DNA of 64,000 nt from Clostridium beijerinckii (GTDB lineage Bacteria > Bacillota > Clostridia > Clostridiales > Clostridiaceae). Each line of letters begins with the position of its first letter. The stretch's first letter is position 1. The position numbers and the translations under genes were made by a program. Below, one piece after another: positions 28,701 through 37,287 of the stretch. The notes under the pieces are model-generated. The model saw nothing but the letters and a program-made list of their open reading frames with translations. It made no database searches and was not told the DNA's origin. Location: NCBI GenBank assembly GCA_003129525.1, contig CP029329.1, positions 3,146,501-3,210,500 on the forward strand, written 5' to 3'.

Positions 28701-28974
28701 AATAGTTATCCTTTGTAAATTCATTCTTTTCAAAATCCATACAACTACAGTAAGATCCAATAACATCTTTTGTTTCATTATCAATTTCAAGCTTACATAA
28801 ATATTCACTGAGAAGACTTTCTGAAACTACAGAAGATCGTATTTTTATATTATCTTTATCTACGCTAACATTAAAATCTCTAAGTAAATCGTTTTTTAAG
28901 ACACGTTCTCCTTTAATTCGTGTTGAATTTGTTATGCTTTTATTAAAGCCTTCTAGGAAAATTTGTTTTATCAA
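25720..28974 (-). CDS. SWIM zinc-finger SNF2-family helicase
   Basis: A DNA-dependent ATPase of about 1,084 residues. A SWIM zinc finger is near the start (YCSCMDFEKNE then YCCKHLV). A long bacterial SNF2-associated region follows, then the two helicase lobes: motif I GDEMGLGKT (about 651-659), DEAQ box near 744, and motif VI QATDRAHRIGQ near 1020. I prefer the TTG at 28974, which has AGGTGAT four bases upstream, over the ATG at 28989, which has none. Its biological role (repair, replication or transcription support) cannot be read from sequence. Confidence 0.88.
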   Translation of the reverse strand: MIKQIFLEGFNKSITNSTRIKGERVLKNDLLRDFNVSVDKDNIKIRSSVVSESLLSEYLCKLEIDNETKDVIGSYCSCMDFEKNEFTKDNYCCKHLVATFYTFLRNIDDDDELRTKIINNIKPTKNKSKAKDDSNDDLLSLLIGDNQKDKIKFEITINKNNWSSKLQVEFKIGLRSKSNKLYMIRDINQFLVSLYNKIPIKYGKDFIFDIKKQCFSYEDKRLIKFIYNIKNMAEHDRNFKRHQDKLIDGKTLTIPDVMFKEFLNIIKKNRLYLGDGFFYRILESEIIEGDMPIPFALLNKKDSIILEASNGIPEALTQNEDVFLYGTTIYIPSIEQCERLSPYLKIFNATSKVSFNKNQENKILKELIPSIQKITSELTLSKNIRDKVIIGPVNFRFYFDKDKDISLLFKVSYEGHEFNYFEEYNDKVIYRDTDKEHEVFGMLRTLGFEEVDGRLYFLRDDNDAFKFFKYEIEKLQRYGEVFYSERFKGIKDFKKSDFNGEVRKGKFNYFEFEFKMSDMSEEEISKILRSFRDNLKYYKLENGEFLDLEDVDLKEALTLIDNLLLEDELKNNLIQIPMNKGAYLEDYLEEKELRFIESCDEIKDIKDKLKNIKDKSFQPPYGLQAELRKYQKDGYNWFRTLDYLGFGGILGDEMGLGKTLQAITLLLSRPNSKTIIIAPTSLIYNWKNEFKKFAPSMKIGISNGIKEEREELIKNYKDYDVILTTYNLLRRDLELYDMEFDYCILDEAQNIKNQSSLSAKSVKEIKSRVRFALTGTPIENSLMELWSIFDFIMPGYLYNEKKFITRYHRRLEEGPEILEELNRLVKPFILRRYKKNVIKELPDKIEKRLLVPLSDEQKVVYETYANYVKDLIQKKVKDSEFSKSKIEILSYITKLRQICLDPSVTMDNYLGTSGKIDALIELLEQSIEEGHKILVFSQFTSVLKNIGKILKEKHFLFSYLDGKVSSLNRMKMVDEFNSGENTVFLVSLKAGGTGLNLTSADIVIHFDPWWNPAVEDQATDRAHRIGQKNVVEVIKLISSGTIEEKIVDLQDSKRELINKILGDDLSVGSFINTLKENEILDLFN

Positions 28975-29027
28975 TTTTATCACCTGCATTTTTATTTTGT
29001 ATCCATAGTTATTTTTCCAAATGTACC

Positions 29028-29216
29028 CTATTTAAATGTCTTAATTTTATTTATTAAATCTATACTAATATATTGTGATTTAGAAATTCCTTTTCTAAAA
29101 TATCTTATTTGTTTATACTGTTTTCCCTGAAGTTCTATATCTAAAATATCTATTCTATCGCCTTTAAATATAGTTGGCTCTGTTTTCCCTTTTAAATAAA
29201 TATGTAATTCCATCAT
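29028..29216 (-). CDS. hypothetical 62-residue protein
   Basis: A small basic beta-rich protein (starts MMELHIYLKGKTEPTIFKGD) between the ABC-F and SNF2 genes, in the same direction, 53 bases before the SNF2 start. The ribosome site is weak. Its size and charge resemble small fold-forming proteins conserved beside Clostridium helicases, but no function is known to me. Confidence 0.6.
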   Translation of the reverse strand: MMELHIYLKGKTEPTIFKGDRIDILDIELQGKQYKQIRYFRKGISKSQYISIDLINKIKTFK

Positions 29217-29220
29217 CTTA

Positions 29221-29262
29221 AGTGAGATTATTATATTCTATTTAATAATAATCTCATTTTCC
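29221..29262 (-). terminator. hairpin after the ABC-F gene
   Basis: TGAGATTATTAT pairs with ATAATAATCTCA with a short A/T loop in the 74-base gap between the ABC-F stop and the small gene. An AAGGAGG followed by ATG and an eight-codon frame precedes it, which may be chance. Confidence 0.5.
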
Positions 29263-29289
29263 TCCTTATTATAATTATGTTTTTTATAT

Positions 29290-31224
29290 TTATTTGTTTT
29301 CATTATATTCTTCAATTGCTGCTGCAATCTCATTTAAATATTCCCATCTTTCATATTTATTTTCTAGTTCTTTTTGTGCCATTTCTTTTTCTTTCATTAA
29401 TTCATTAAGCTTACCATAATTTGTAGAATTTTTTGCCATATCTTTTTCTAATGTTTCTATTTTCTCTTCTAATTTAGATATATCTTCATCTATAGTTTCA
29501 AATTCCTTTTGTTCTTTAAAAGTAAATTTCGGTTTATTATCTTTAGTTCTTTCTTTAGTTCCTTTACTTTTTTCTTCATTAGATTTATCTTCAATTATAT
29601 TAGTCTCTTCTTGAACCTTCTCTATTTCTTTTGAAATTAAGAAATCACTATAGTTACCGTTATACTCCTTAATTAATCCATTTCCTTCATATGAAAAAAT
29701 TTTATTACATATCCTATCCAAGAAGTATCTATCATGTGATACAACAATTACTACACCCATGAATTTATCTAAGAAATCTTCCAAAATCTTCAGTGTTTCA
29801 ATATCCAAATCATTTGTAGGTTCATCTAATATTAAGAAATTAGGTGATTCCATTAGTACTCTAAGTAAATGTAACCTTCGTCTTTCTCCACCAGATAACT
29901 TTTCAATTGGAGTATATTGCATTGTACTATCAAATAGAAATCTTTCACTCATAGTTGATGCCGATATTTTTGTGCCATCATCTACAGGAATAAATTCTCC
30001 ACCTTCTTTAACATAGTCAATTACTCTAAGCTTTGAGTCCATATTAGTATTATCTTGAGCAAAACAACTAATTTTAACAGTATCTCCAATTTCGATTGTT
30101 CCACTGTCTAAAGGAAGCTTTCCTCTAAGTAAATTTACTAAAGTTGTTTTACCAGCACCATTTTCTCCAATAATGCCAACTCTATCATTTCTCAAAAATA
30201 TGTAATTAAAATCTTTAATTAATGTTTTATTTCCAAATGATTTACACACATCATATAATTCAACGACTTTTTTACCAAGTCTAGAACCAACGAGTGAAAT
30301 ATCAACATCATCTCGTATATTTATAGATTCAGTATTTACAAGATCATCAAATCTTTGAAGTCTAGCCTTTTGCTTAGTACTTCTAGCTTTTGCACCACGT
30401 CTAACCCACTTCAATTCATTTCTTATTAATGCATTTTTCTTTTCTTCTTGTACTTGTTCTGTTTGTAGTCTTTCAATTTTCATTTCAAGAAAAGCTGTAT
30501 AGTTTCCTGGATAAGAATATATATTTCCTCTATCTAATTCAATAATTCTATTAGTAACTCTATCTAAGAAATATCTATCATGGGTAATCATTAAAAGTGC
30601 ACCTTTACGTGCATTTAAAAAGTCTTCAAGCCATTCTATAGAGTCTGAATCTAAATGGTTAGTAGGTTCATCTAATATAAGAAGATCGCATGGGGTTATA
30701 AGGGATCCTGCTAGTGCAATTCTCTTTTTTTGCCCACCGGATAAATTCCCTACCTTCTCATAATAATTTGTTACTCCAAGTTTAGTTAAAATAGTCTTAG
30801 CATCACTTTCTAAAGCCCATAAATTAAGCGAATCAATTTGTCCTTGAATTTTAATCAATTCATTATTTAAGAAATCAAAGTCTTCTTTCTTACAAGAGTT
30901 AATTTTATCTAATAACTCTTCATATTTTTTGAGGAGCTTCATTTCTTTAGTATCACCTTTAAATATTTGCTCTAAAACAGTAGCATCTTCATGGAAAAGT
31001 GGATTTTGATCTAAGTATTCAATTCTAATATTCTTGCCTTTAGTTACATTTCCATCAAAGAATTCTTCACGTCCAGAAACTATTTTTAGAAATGTAGATT
31101 TACCTGCACCATTCATTCCAATTAACCCAATTTTATCTCCATCATTAATCCCAAGGGATACATTGTTTAATAATATTTTCTCACTATAGCTTTTATTTAT
31201 ATTATCTAACGTAATTATATTCAT
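29290..31224 (-). CDS. ABC-F family ATPase (Uup/YdiF-like)
   Basis: A 644-residue soluble protein with two ABC domains and no membrane segment, the type that acts on ribosomes. Walker A motifs are GMNGAGKST (about 37-45) and GENGAGKTT (about 350-358); signatures are LSGGQKKRIALA and LSGGERRRLHLL; both Walker B motifs are DEPTN. The inter-domain linker is rich in Arg/Lys (RNELKWVRRGAKARSTKQKA). A charged coiled-coil tail (residues 560-640) is typical of Uup-like members. Whether it is housekeeping or antibiotic-protective is not decidable here. Confidence 0.9.
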   Translation of the reverse strand: MNIITLDNINKSYSEKILLNNVSLGINDGDKIGLIGMNGAGKSTFLKIVSGREEFFDGNVTKGKNIRIEYLDQNPLFHEDATVLEQIFKGDTKEMKLLKKYEELLDKINSCKKEDFDFLNNELIKIQGQIDSLNLWALESDAKTILTKLGVTNYYEKVGNLSGGQKKRIALAGSLITPCDLLILDEPTNHLDSDSIEWLEDFLNARKGALLMITHDRYFLDRVTNRIIELDRGNIYSYPGNYTAFLEMKIERLQTEQVQEEKKNALIRNELKWVRRGAKARSTKQKARLQRFDDLVNTESINIRDDVDISLVGSRLGKKVVELYDVCKSFGNKTLIKDFNYIFLRNDRVGIIGENGAGKTTLVNLLRGKLPLDSGTIEIGDTVKISCFAQDNTNMDSKLRVIDYVKEGGEFIPVDDGTKISASTMSERFLFDSTMQYTPIEKLSGGERRRLHLLRVLMESPNFLILDEPTNDLDIETLKILEDFLDKFMGVVIVVSHDRYFLDRICNKIFSYEGNGLIKEYNGNYSDFLISKEIEKVQEETNIIEDKSNEEKSKGTKERTKDNKPKFTFKEQKEFETIDEDISKLEEKIETLEKDMAKNSTNYGKLNELMKEKEMAQKELENKYERWEYLNEIAAAIEEYNENK

Positions 31225-31674
31225 TTAGTTTAAACTCCTTTATTCAATTATATACTTCTATTTTAACACAGTAAGTTAATAAACAAAAATTAAAGGTTGA
31301 AAATTGATATTCATTTATTATTTCTCAGGAAATAATTACCATGTTAGAGAAGTATTTTGTTTTAAATCTTTGTTAAGATTGATCACCGCACTAATCTAAT
31401 TTTGGCACAGTTTAGTTTACATAATAATTATTATATAAACTAATATAATAATATCCTATATATGTTATATGTCTTTCTTTTGTTTTTTACATATATTTTG
31501 AGTTGATAAAAAAATATATACTAACACTAAAGTTTATATAGTCTTCTGTTCTCGATATTATCTAACAGAACTAAGTTTATATTATGAAACTATAAACTGG
31601 AACAAAAGCATGCTTTTTATTTTGGCGGATTATCCGTATACGTTAGCTTTGACGTTAAAACCATATTTATAAAT
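31225..31674. other. 450-bp A/T-rich intergenic region
   Basis: It lies between the ABC-F start and the terminator of the TPR gene. Only very A/T-rich sequence with short imperfect palindromes is seen. No coding frame with a ribosome site, riboswitch or repeat was recognised. The ABC-F promoter must be here. Confidence 0.5.
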
Positions 31675-31675
31675 T

Positions 31676-31713
31676 TAAAAGGAGCAGCTGCTATACGCAT
31701 ATCTGCTCCTTAA
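31676..31713 (-). terminator. terminator of the TPR gene
   Basis: AAGGAGCAG pairs with CTGCTCCTT; TTTAAATTT follows on the minus strand. The arm begins right at the stop codon of the TPR gene. Confidence 0.75.
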
Positions 31714-31715
31714 TA

Positions 31716-32522
31716 TTAAATTAGATCTTTAATTAAAGATTTAATTTCTCTATATTCATTATCTTCTTTATAAACCTTTTCAAGTTCATATTTAGCTTTT
31801 TCTGTTTCTCCTAATTTAAAATATGTTAATCCTAAAAAGTAATTAAATTCTATTAACAAGCCTTTAAATTCATCTTTTATATTTAATACTCTATTAAATA
31901 CTTTGATTGCTTGTTTATATTCTTTGTTTAGGCAATATGATTTTGCAAGAAGTACATCGCTAACATGTTTCATTAAATCGTTACTTTCATATTTAACAGA
32001 GTTTAAATATTTAATGCAATTCCCATAATCTTCAATATTGAAATAACAGGCCCCAACTAAATAATTGTATTTACTATTTTGAGCTTTAAGAACATTACTT
32101 TTTAATAAATTATCTATAGTTTCTTTATAATTCCCTACCTTATAATTAATTGATGAAAGTAATACATAAGCCAATTTATTGTCCGAGTCAACTCTTACTG
32201 ATTCAGAAAGTGCATCTTTGGCCTTTTCCATTTCATCTTTATTTATACAGTCTAGTGCTAGATTAAAATATGTGGCTGAGATATTTTTAGGTGTCCGTTT
32301 ATAAATAAAAAATATTATAACAGAAATAATGATTAATGCGATCCCACTATATAAATTCTTAAAACATAATATTATGCCCGATATTAGCATCCATATTACC
32401 CAACCGCCATTTAATTCTTGATATTTTCCACATTCAGATAAATCCATTTCTTGAACTGCTATGTTTTTTTTCCTTTCTTTTAAACTATTTGTAATTGATT
32501 TCATTTTATTGTTTTCTCCCAT
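31716..32522 (-). CDS. membrane-anchored TPR protein
   Basis: A 268-residue protein with two adjacent membrane helices (about 42-57 and 59-73) and a following basic segment. Residues about 80-260 are helical tetratricopeptide-like repeats, such as YFNLALDCINKDEMEKAKDA and YFLGLTYFKLGETEKAKYEL. TPRs mediate protein contacts, so it may organise a complex at the inner face of the membrane. AGGAG lies upstream of the ATG. The partner is unknown. Confidence 0.8.
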   Translation of the reverse strand: MGENNKMKSITNSLKERKKNIAVQEMDLSECGKYQELNGGWVIWMLISGIILCFKNLYSGIALIIISVIIFFIYKRTPKNISATYFNLALDCINKDEMEKAKDALSESVRVDSDNKLAYVLLSSINYKVGNYKETIDNLLKSNVLKAQNSKYNYLVGACYFNIEDYGNCIKYLNSVKYESNDLMKHVSDVLLAKSYCLNKEYKQAIKVFNRVLNIKDEFKGLLIEFNYFLGLTYFKLGETEKAKYELEKVYKEDNEYREIKSLIKDLI

Positions 32523-32551
32523 AACTTATTCTCCTGTCTTTTAAGTAAAAA

Positions 32552-32728
32552 TTAAAATTTTACTTTATTAGTATTGTTTATATTATAGTGTTCTGTCCAA
32601 GTAAGATATTTAGTAACTTCTTTATCAGAAGCCCAATTATAATACATATCCAAAGTGTCATTTTACGTAAAAGGTCTTAATATAAATTTATTAGTTTCTA
32701 AAATGCTTGTACCTTTATGATTTAACAT
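32552..32728 (-). pseudogene. GNAT acetyltransferase remnant with in-frame stop
   Basis: From an ATG with AGGAGAAC upstream the frame gives MLNHKGTSILETNKFILRPF, then T and a TAA stop, and continues in the same frame with NDTLDMYYNWASDKEVTKYL. This is the amino-terminal third of a RimJ/RimL-type acetyltransferase; it stops soon after. It lies directly upstream of the TPR gene. Confidence 0.7.
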
Positions 32729-32970
32729 TAAAGTTCTCCTAAATATTATACAACTTAATTTAATTAATTGTTTACATATATTATTTTACACTATAATGAA
32801 TATAATATAAATAATTTTATTATATTTACTACATTAAATCCTTCTGCATTAGCCTTTTCTATAAAATTTTTAGTATTATATGGTCAACGTGTTCTTAAGT
32901 TAAATTTATAATTTACTTAATCGTATATTCTGAATATTGTGTAATATTCAGAATATTTTCTTAATTCTTA

Positions 32971-33000
32971 TTGACAAGTTAGCTTATTTTTTAATATAAT
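32971..33000 (+). promoter_or_regulatory. sigma-A-type promoter of ilvBN
   Basis: TTGACA (32971-32976) and TATAAT (32995-33000) are separated by 18 bases, immediately upstream of the T-box leader. A palindrome (TTCTGAATATT...AATATTCAGAA, 32927-32952) lies just upstream and may terminate other transcripts or bind a regulator. Confidence 0.8.
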
Positions 33001-33009
33001 TAGTGCAAA

Positions 33010-33300
33010 CTTAATACTTTATAAACTATGATAAGGAAGAGTACATATATTATTGAAACACAGAGAGAGAATGTTTGCTGCAAATTCTCATGAGATGTAT
33101 TTGGAATGTAGCCTTGGAGTTTTTAATCGAAATCTTTTTTAGATAGTAGAATTAAACGGATGGTCTACCGTTAAAAGGACAGTAATATCGGTGTTTTTTA
33201 CCTGTATTATGATGAGTGTGTATTTGATTATACAAATTTAGGTGGTACCGCGATGATATTCTCTTCGTCCTATTATTATAGGATGAAGAGTTTTTTTATT
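33010..33300 (+). ncRNA. T-box leader, probably tRNA-Val responsive, upstream of ilvBN
   Basis: The leader has the T-box sequence AGGTGGTACCGCG (33240-33252), stem I elements AGTA and GAA forming the loop E motif, and CCTTGGAG. A Rho-independent terminator CTCTTCGTCC...GGATGAAGAG with a T7 run (33261-33297) follows. Counting from GAA (33104-33106) in the usual spacing, the specifier triplet is GTA (33108-33110), a Val codon, which suits acetolactate synthase. Uncharged tRNA would favour read-through. Confidence 0.9.
33260..33297 (+). terminator. T-box regulated terminator
   Basis: CTCTTCGTCCTA and TAGGATGAAGAG form a strong stem followed by seven T. It competes with the T-box antiterminator just upstream. 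Confidence 0.9.
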
Positions 33301-33444
33301 CTTTAGGAATTTATAATTAAACTGCACTTTTTTTATTATATAAAATTTGTCCGACATCTTAGTTCCCATTAATAAATAATATTTTTTATGATTCATATAT
33401 TCTTATTATACAAGTCAAAAATATTTATGTAAGGAGTGATTTTT

Positions 33445-35127
33445 TTGAAATATAATGGTGCTGAAATTGTTATTAAAATATTAGAAAATGAAGGTGTAGA
33501 ATATATATCTGGTATTCCTGGAGGATTTAATCTTCCATTATATGATGCTCTATATAAAAGTAAAATTAAACATATTCTAGCTCGTCATGAACAAGGGGCT
33601 GGCTTTATTGCACAAGGAATTTCTAGAAGTACAAATAAAGTCGGTGTATGTTTTGCAACCTCTGGTCCTGGTGTAACTAATCTATTAACTGCTATTGCAG
33701 ATGCCAAACTTGATTCTATACCACTTGTTGCAATAACAGGGCAAGTTTCTTTATCTTCTATAGGAACAGACGCTTTTCAAGAGGTAGATGCTTATGGTTT
33801 AACAATTCCTATTACTAAACATAACTTTTTGATTAGACATATAAATGAGCTTTTCACTGTTATTAAAGAAGCTTTTAAAATAGCATTAGAAGGAAGACCT
33901 GGTCCCGTACTTATTGATATACCTAAAAATATACAAATGCAAGTTATTGAATTAGAGGAGTTTCCTTCTAATACTGAAGATCATAAGAATGTGCCTGAGA
34001 AAAAAGATTTAAAGAACTCTACCCTTTACTGTATGGCTGAATTAATTAATAATTCAAAAAAACCTATAATCTATGCAGGTGGAGGCGTAGTTAACTCTAA
34101 TGCTTGCACAAATTTATATAAACTTGCAAAAAAAAGCAATATTCCAGTAGCTTTAAGTCTTATGGGCCTTGGCGTTTTTCCATATAATGATGAGTTAAGC
34201 CTTAGAATGCTCGGTATGCATGGAGCACCTTTTACCAATTATTTACTTAATGAAGCGGACTTGATCTTAGCTTTAGGTGTAAGATTTGATGATAGAGCTA
34301 CAGGTAATATAGAAAAATTTTGTCCTAATGCTACAATTATTCATATTGATATTGATCCTTCTGAAATAAATAAGATTAAGACAAGTAGCTTATCTATGGT
34401 TGCAGATATCTATGATTTTATTAAAGCTATTCTTCCACACATTGATGCTAAACCTAGAAGTTCTTGGGTTCAAAGAGTTAAATGTTTTAAGGAAAAATAT
34501 CCACTTCCTTCTTACGAAAATATATTACATCAAGCTAATATAATTCCTTTCGTAGCAAGTGTAGTGCCAAGTGATACTATTATTACTACTGATGTTGGTC
34601 AGCATCAAATGTGGGTAGCTCAAAGATATCCCTTTAAAGATCCCAAAGAGTTCTTAACTTCTAGCGGGCTTGGAACCATGGGATTTGGACTTCCAGTAGC
34701 TATAGGCGCTGCTTTAACTAACAAGGATAAAACTATAGTTTGCTTTAGTGGAGATGGTTCCATCTTGATGAATATTCAAGAACTCGCAACTCTTGCTGAT
34801 TTTAACCTCAATGTAAAAGTAATTATATTAAATAATCATTATTTAGGTTTGGTACGTCAGCAGCAAGAATTATTTTATAATCAACATTATATAGCATCTC
34901 ATTTTATATCAAATCCAAATTTTAAGATTATAGCGGAAGGTTTTGGCATAAAGTCTTGCGATTTAGGTAATGAAGAAGAACCTTTAAAAAAGCTAGAAGA
35001 GCTATTATCTATAAAAGGGCCTTGCGTAATTAATATCCCTATTGAAGAAACAGAAAACGTACTTCCGATGGTTGCTCCAGGTGGATCAAATATAGAAATG
35101 ATAGGTGGTGAAAACTTTAATGATTAA
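33445..35127 (+). CDS. ilvB: acetolactate synthase large (catalytic) subunit
   Basis: A 560-residue ThDP enzyme condensing pyruvate (or pyruvate and 2-oxobutyrate) in valine, leucine and isoleucine synthesis. The catalytic Glu is in ARHEQGAGF (Glu49). FATSGPGVTNLLTAIADA and the ThDP/Mg motif beginning GDGSILMNIQELATL are present. I start at TTG 33445, 8 bases after AAGGAG; a GTG nine bases earlier lies inside that site. The T-box leader makes it an anabolic, amino acid-regulated enzyme rather than a fermentative one. Confidence 0.92.
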   Translation: MKYNGAEIVIKILENEGVEYISGIPGGFNLPLYDALYKSKIKHILARHEQGAGFIAQGISRSTNKVGVCFATSGPGVTNLLTAIADAKLDSIPLVAITGQVSLSSIGTDAFQEVDAYGLTIPITKHNFLIRHINELFTVIKEAFKIALEGRPGPVLIDIPKNIQMQVIELEEFPSNTEDHKNVPEKKDLKNSTLYCMAELINNSKKPIIYAGGGVVNSNACTNLYKLAKKSNIPVALSLMGLGVFPYNDELSLRMLGMHGAPFTNYLLNEADLILALGVRFDDRATGNIEKFCPNATIIHIDIDPSEINKIKTSSLSMVADIYDFIKAILPHIDAKPRSSWVQRVKCFKEKYPLPSYENILHQANIIPFVASVVPSDTIITTDVGQHQMWVAQRYPFKDPKEFLTSSGLGTMGFGLPVAIGAALTNKDKTIVCFSGDGSILMNIQELATLADFNLNVKVIILNNHYLGLVRQQQELFYNQHYIASHFISNPNFKIIAEGFGIKSCDLGNEEEPLKKLEELLSIKGPCVINIPIEETENVLPMVAPGGSNIEMIGGENFND

Positions 35128-35413
35128 TACTGATTTTTATCTTATTGAATTACTTGTTAGAAATCATTCTGGTGTCATGAGTCATATAACAGGACTTTTT
35201 GCACGCCGTGCCTTTAACCTTGAAGGAATATTATGTGCACAAATAGGTGATGGTTCTACAAGTAAGATGTTTCTACTCGTAAAAAATAATTCTGTTTTAA
35301 ACCAAATCATAAAACAATTGGAAAAACTTTATGATGTACTTGAAGTTTCAATTCATCAAGATTATGATCAATCTGTATTCCAACATCTTGATAAGGTACT
35401 CAAACTTATGTAA
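35120..35413 (+). CDS. ilvN: acetolactate synthase small (regulatory) subunit, short ACT form
   Basis: A 97-residue regulatory subunit with one ACT domain (LIELLVRNHSGVMSHITGLF, then EGILCAQIGDG). It overlaps ilvB by 8 bases. I start at ATG 35120; a longer GTG-GTG start is possible but would use the GGTGG ribosome site as codons. It lacks the carboxyl domain of the usual 160-residue IlvN, similar to the short enterobacterial IlvN/IlvM type. Feedback control by valine is family knowledge. Confidence 0.88.
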   Translation: MINTDFYLIELLVRNHSGVMSHITGLFARRAFNLEGILCAQIGDGSTSKMFLLVKNNSVLNQIIKQLEKLYDVLEVSIHQDYDQSVFQHLDKVLKLM

Positions 35414-35456
35414 ATTTGCACGATTAGAAAATTAATATCTTTATTAATTATAAATT

Positions 35457-35493
35457 TATAAAGAGGAGCATATTCCTATAACTCCTCTTTATA
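35457..35493. terminator. bidirectional hairpin between ilvN and the Cys-rich gene
   Basis: TATAAAGAGGAG pairs perfectly with CTCCTCTTTATA. It lies between convergent genes, 44 and 38 bases from their stops, and probably serves both. Confidence 0.7.
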
Positions 35494-35530
35494 AATAAAA
35501 TATTATTTGTTTTTATGCGATATTTCTTTG

Positions 35531-35821
35531 TTAACAACAGTTACGTTTACAACATCTACGTTTGCAGCAAGTACGTTTACGACTGTTGCCTTTACAACAT
35601 TTAATGCAACATTTATTTTTTTTCATGAATTCTAAAAGTTGTTTTTGTGCCTTTTCATATCCTTCTTTAGATCCTTTTTCAAAAGCTCTATCATAAACTT
35701 CTTCCATTATATCTGTAAAACAGTCTTTTTTTTCATCAAAACAATAATCCATTTCATCTATGGATTCAAATTCTTCTTCCTTATAACTTTTGCAGTCTCT
35801 TTTGTTATCTTTCTTATCCAT
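35531..35821 (-). CDS. small protein with Cys-Cys-rich basic tail
   Basis: A 96-residue protein. The first two thirds are acidic and helical (FDEKKDCFTDIMEEVYDRAF, then EKGSKEGYEKAQKQLLEFMKK). The last 28 residues hold five CC pairs among Lys/Arg: CCIKCC, then CCKRRCCKRNCC. I start at ATG 35821, with AAGGAGA six bases upstream. The tail could bind metal or cross-link through disulfides, as in spore-coat-type Cys-rich proteins. Its function is unknown. Confidence 0.72.
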   Translation of the reverse strand: MDKKDNKRDCKSYKEEEFESIDEMDYCFDEKKDCFTDIMEEVYDRAFEKGSKEGYEKAQKQLLEFMKKNKCCIKCCKGNSRKRTCCKRRCCKRNCC

Positions 35822-36051
35822 CTTCTTATCTCCTTCGTAATTTATCACAAATTATTTATTTGCTAAAAATTGCGTTTGCTTGATTTTTTTATTTCATAAA
35901 TATACCACTGATGGTGCATAAAATCTTTAACATAACCTTAAAAGAATTACAAATCGCCTAATATTATATTATGCAAATTTTTTATATTTGTTATCAATCA
36001 CGTGGTGAATATATAATCTAAAATTGGTTGTCTAGAAGTTTTAATTATATA

Positions 36052-36100
36052 AGAAAATAGAGATTATGCCTTTTAGACTGCATAATCTCTATTTTTTAAT
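36052..36100. terminator. terminator downstream of the amidase-domain gene
   Basis: AAAATAGAGATTATGC pairs with GCATAATCTCTATTTT around a 10-base loop, about 45 bases after the stop. T runs occur on both strands. Confidence 0.75.
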
Positions 36101-36143
36101 TTTAAGTTTTTAATATATATTCTTTTCATTTTTACATTTAAAA

Positions 36144-37256
36144 TTAATAATGTACTCTAATTAACCAAAAATTCATTTTTTTATCACTCCAACCTAAATC
36201 CCATGGTACATTATTTCTATCTGTATTATGGCAAGTTACTAAGGAATATCCTTTTGAATCAACACCAGTAACCACAGATACATGCATTATATCACCCTTC
36301 TTTTCATATGCAACGAAATCTCCAGGAAGGAGTTTATAAGAAGCCTTATATACTTTTTCATAACTTCCTTTAGCAATAACTGATGCTCTTCCACTATTTA
36401 GCATATAATAAGTAAACTTACCTGCATTTACCCAAGGACCTGTTCCATTTCCTCTATCATAGTTCCAAGCTGAATTTTCCTTAAACTTTCCTCCTTCATG
36501 TAATATCTGTGAAGCAAAATTTGCACAATCGCCTCCCTCTGGATTAAAATCTCTGTATTCTTTATTATATTTAAATCCATATTCTTCAATAGTTGCTGCT
36601 CCACAATATTTTTCTGCATATTCAATTGCACCTTTTCTTCTTTCATTAATAGTAGAAATATCTCTAGATGGTTGTGATTTTATATGTTCTTTAATTTCAT
36701 CCATCTTAATGGATTCTAAGCTTAAAGAATCTGCAAAGGGATCTGTATACCATTCAGTTGTTATTATCCATTCTTCATCTCTCTTCGTTAATCTAATTGA
36801 GTGATAAGTTCCAATTCTTGAACTATTAATTTGCTCTGGCTGATCCGTATATATGTATTTATATTCTGTATTACATAATATATTAAAAAAACATTTATCT
36901 TTTTTTATATTTGATTTTCTGATTACTATTTTAGGTATTATATCTATAAATTTAACACCTTGCTTTTCTGCCCAATTATTAATGTATTTTACCTTTCTTT
37001 GTTCATATTCATAAGCCCATTGGCCATATCTTGTATCTGTAGCATATAAAGATTCTATAGAATCTAAGTCCTTACTTAATATTGCTTTGCTTTTTATTGC
37101 AAATATGTTTTCTACAAAATTTGTTGCTTCTTCATCAGTATTAATGTCTGCTAAAACTGTTTGTTCAATATTAATATTAATTAATGAAAATACTAAAGTA
37201 ATTATAATCATCTTTATAATTATTGATGAATTCTTATTAATTTTAGAGAGTCCCAT
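36144..37256 (-). CDS. secreted putative amidase-domain protein
   Basis: A 370-residue exported protein. A signal segment (about 11-36, ending TVLADIN) is followed by a region of about 160 residues of unknown type. The carboxyl 165 residues are an NlpC/P60-related amidase domain (Amidase_6 type): GGDCANFASQILHEGG with the nucleophile Cys244, GDFVAYEKKGDIMHVSVVTG with a candidate His near 325, and NTDRNNVPWDLG. It follows the M15 peptidase gene by 31 bases. It probably cleaves cell-wall peptides or amides; the substrate is unproven. Confidence 0.82.
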   Translation of the reverse strand: MGLSKINKNSSIIIKMIIITLVFSLININIEQTVLADINTDEEATNFVENIFAIKSKAILSKDLDSIESLYATDTRYGQWAYEYEQRKVKYINNWAEKQGVKFIDIIPKIVIRKSNIKKDKCFFNILCNTEYKYIYTDQPEQINSSRIGTYHSIRLTKRDEEWIITTEWYTDPFADSLSLESIKMDEIKEHIKSQPSRDISTINERRKGAIEYAEKYCGAATIEEYGFKYNKEYRDFNPEGGDCANFASQILHEGGKFKENSAWNYDRGNGTGPWVNAGKFTYYMLNSGRASVIAKGSYEKVYKASYKLLPGDFVAYEKKGDIMHVSVVTGVDSKGYSLVTCHNTDRNNVPWDLGWSDKKMNFWLIRVHY

Positions 37257-37287
37257 GTCTAATACCCCTTTCTAAATGAATATTGTT

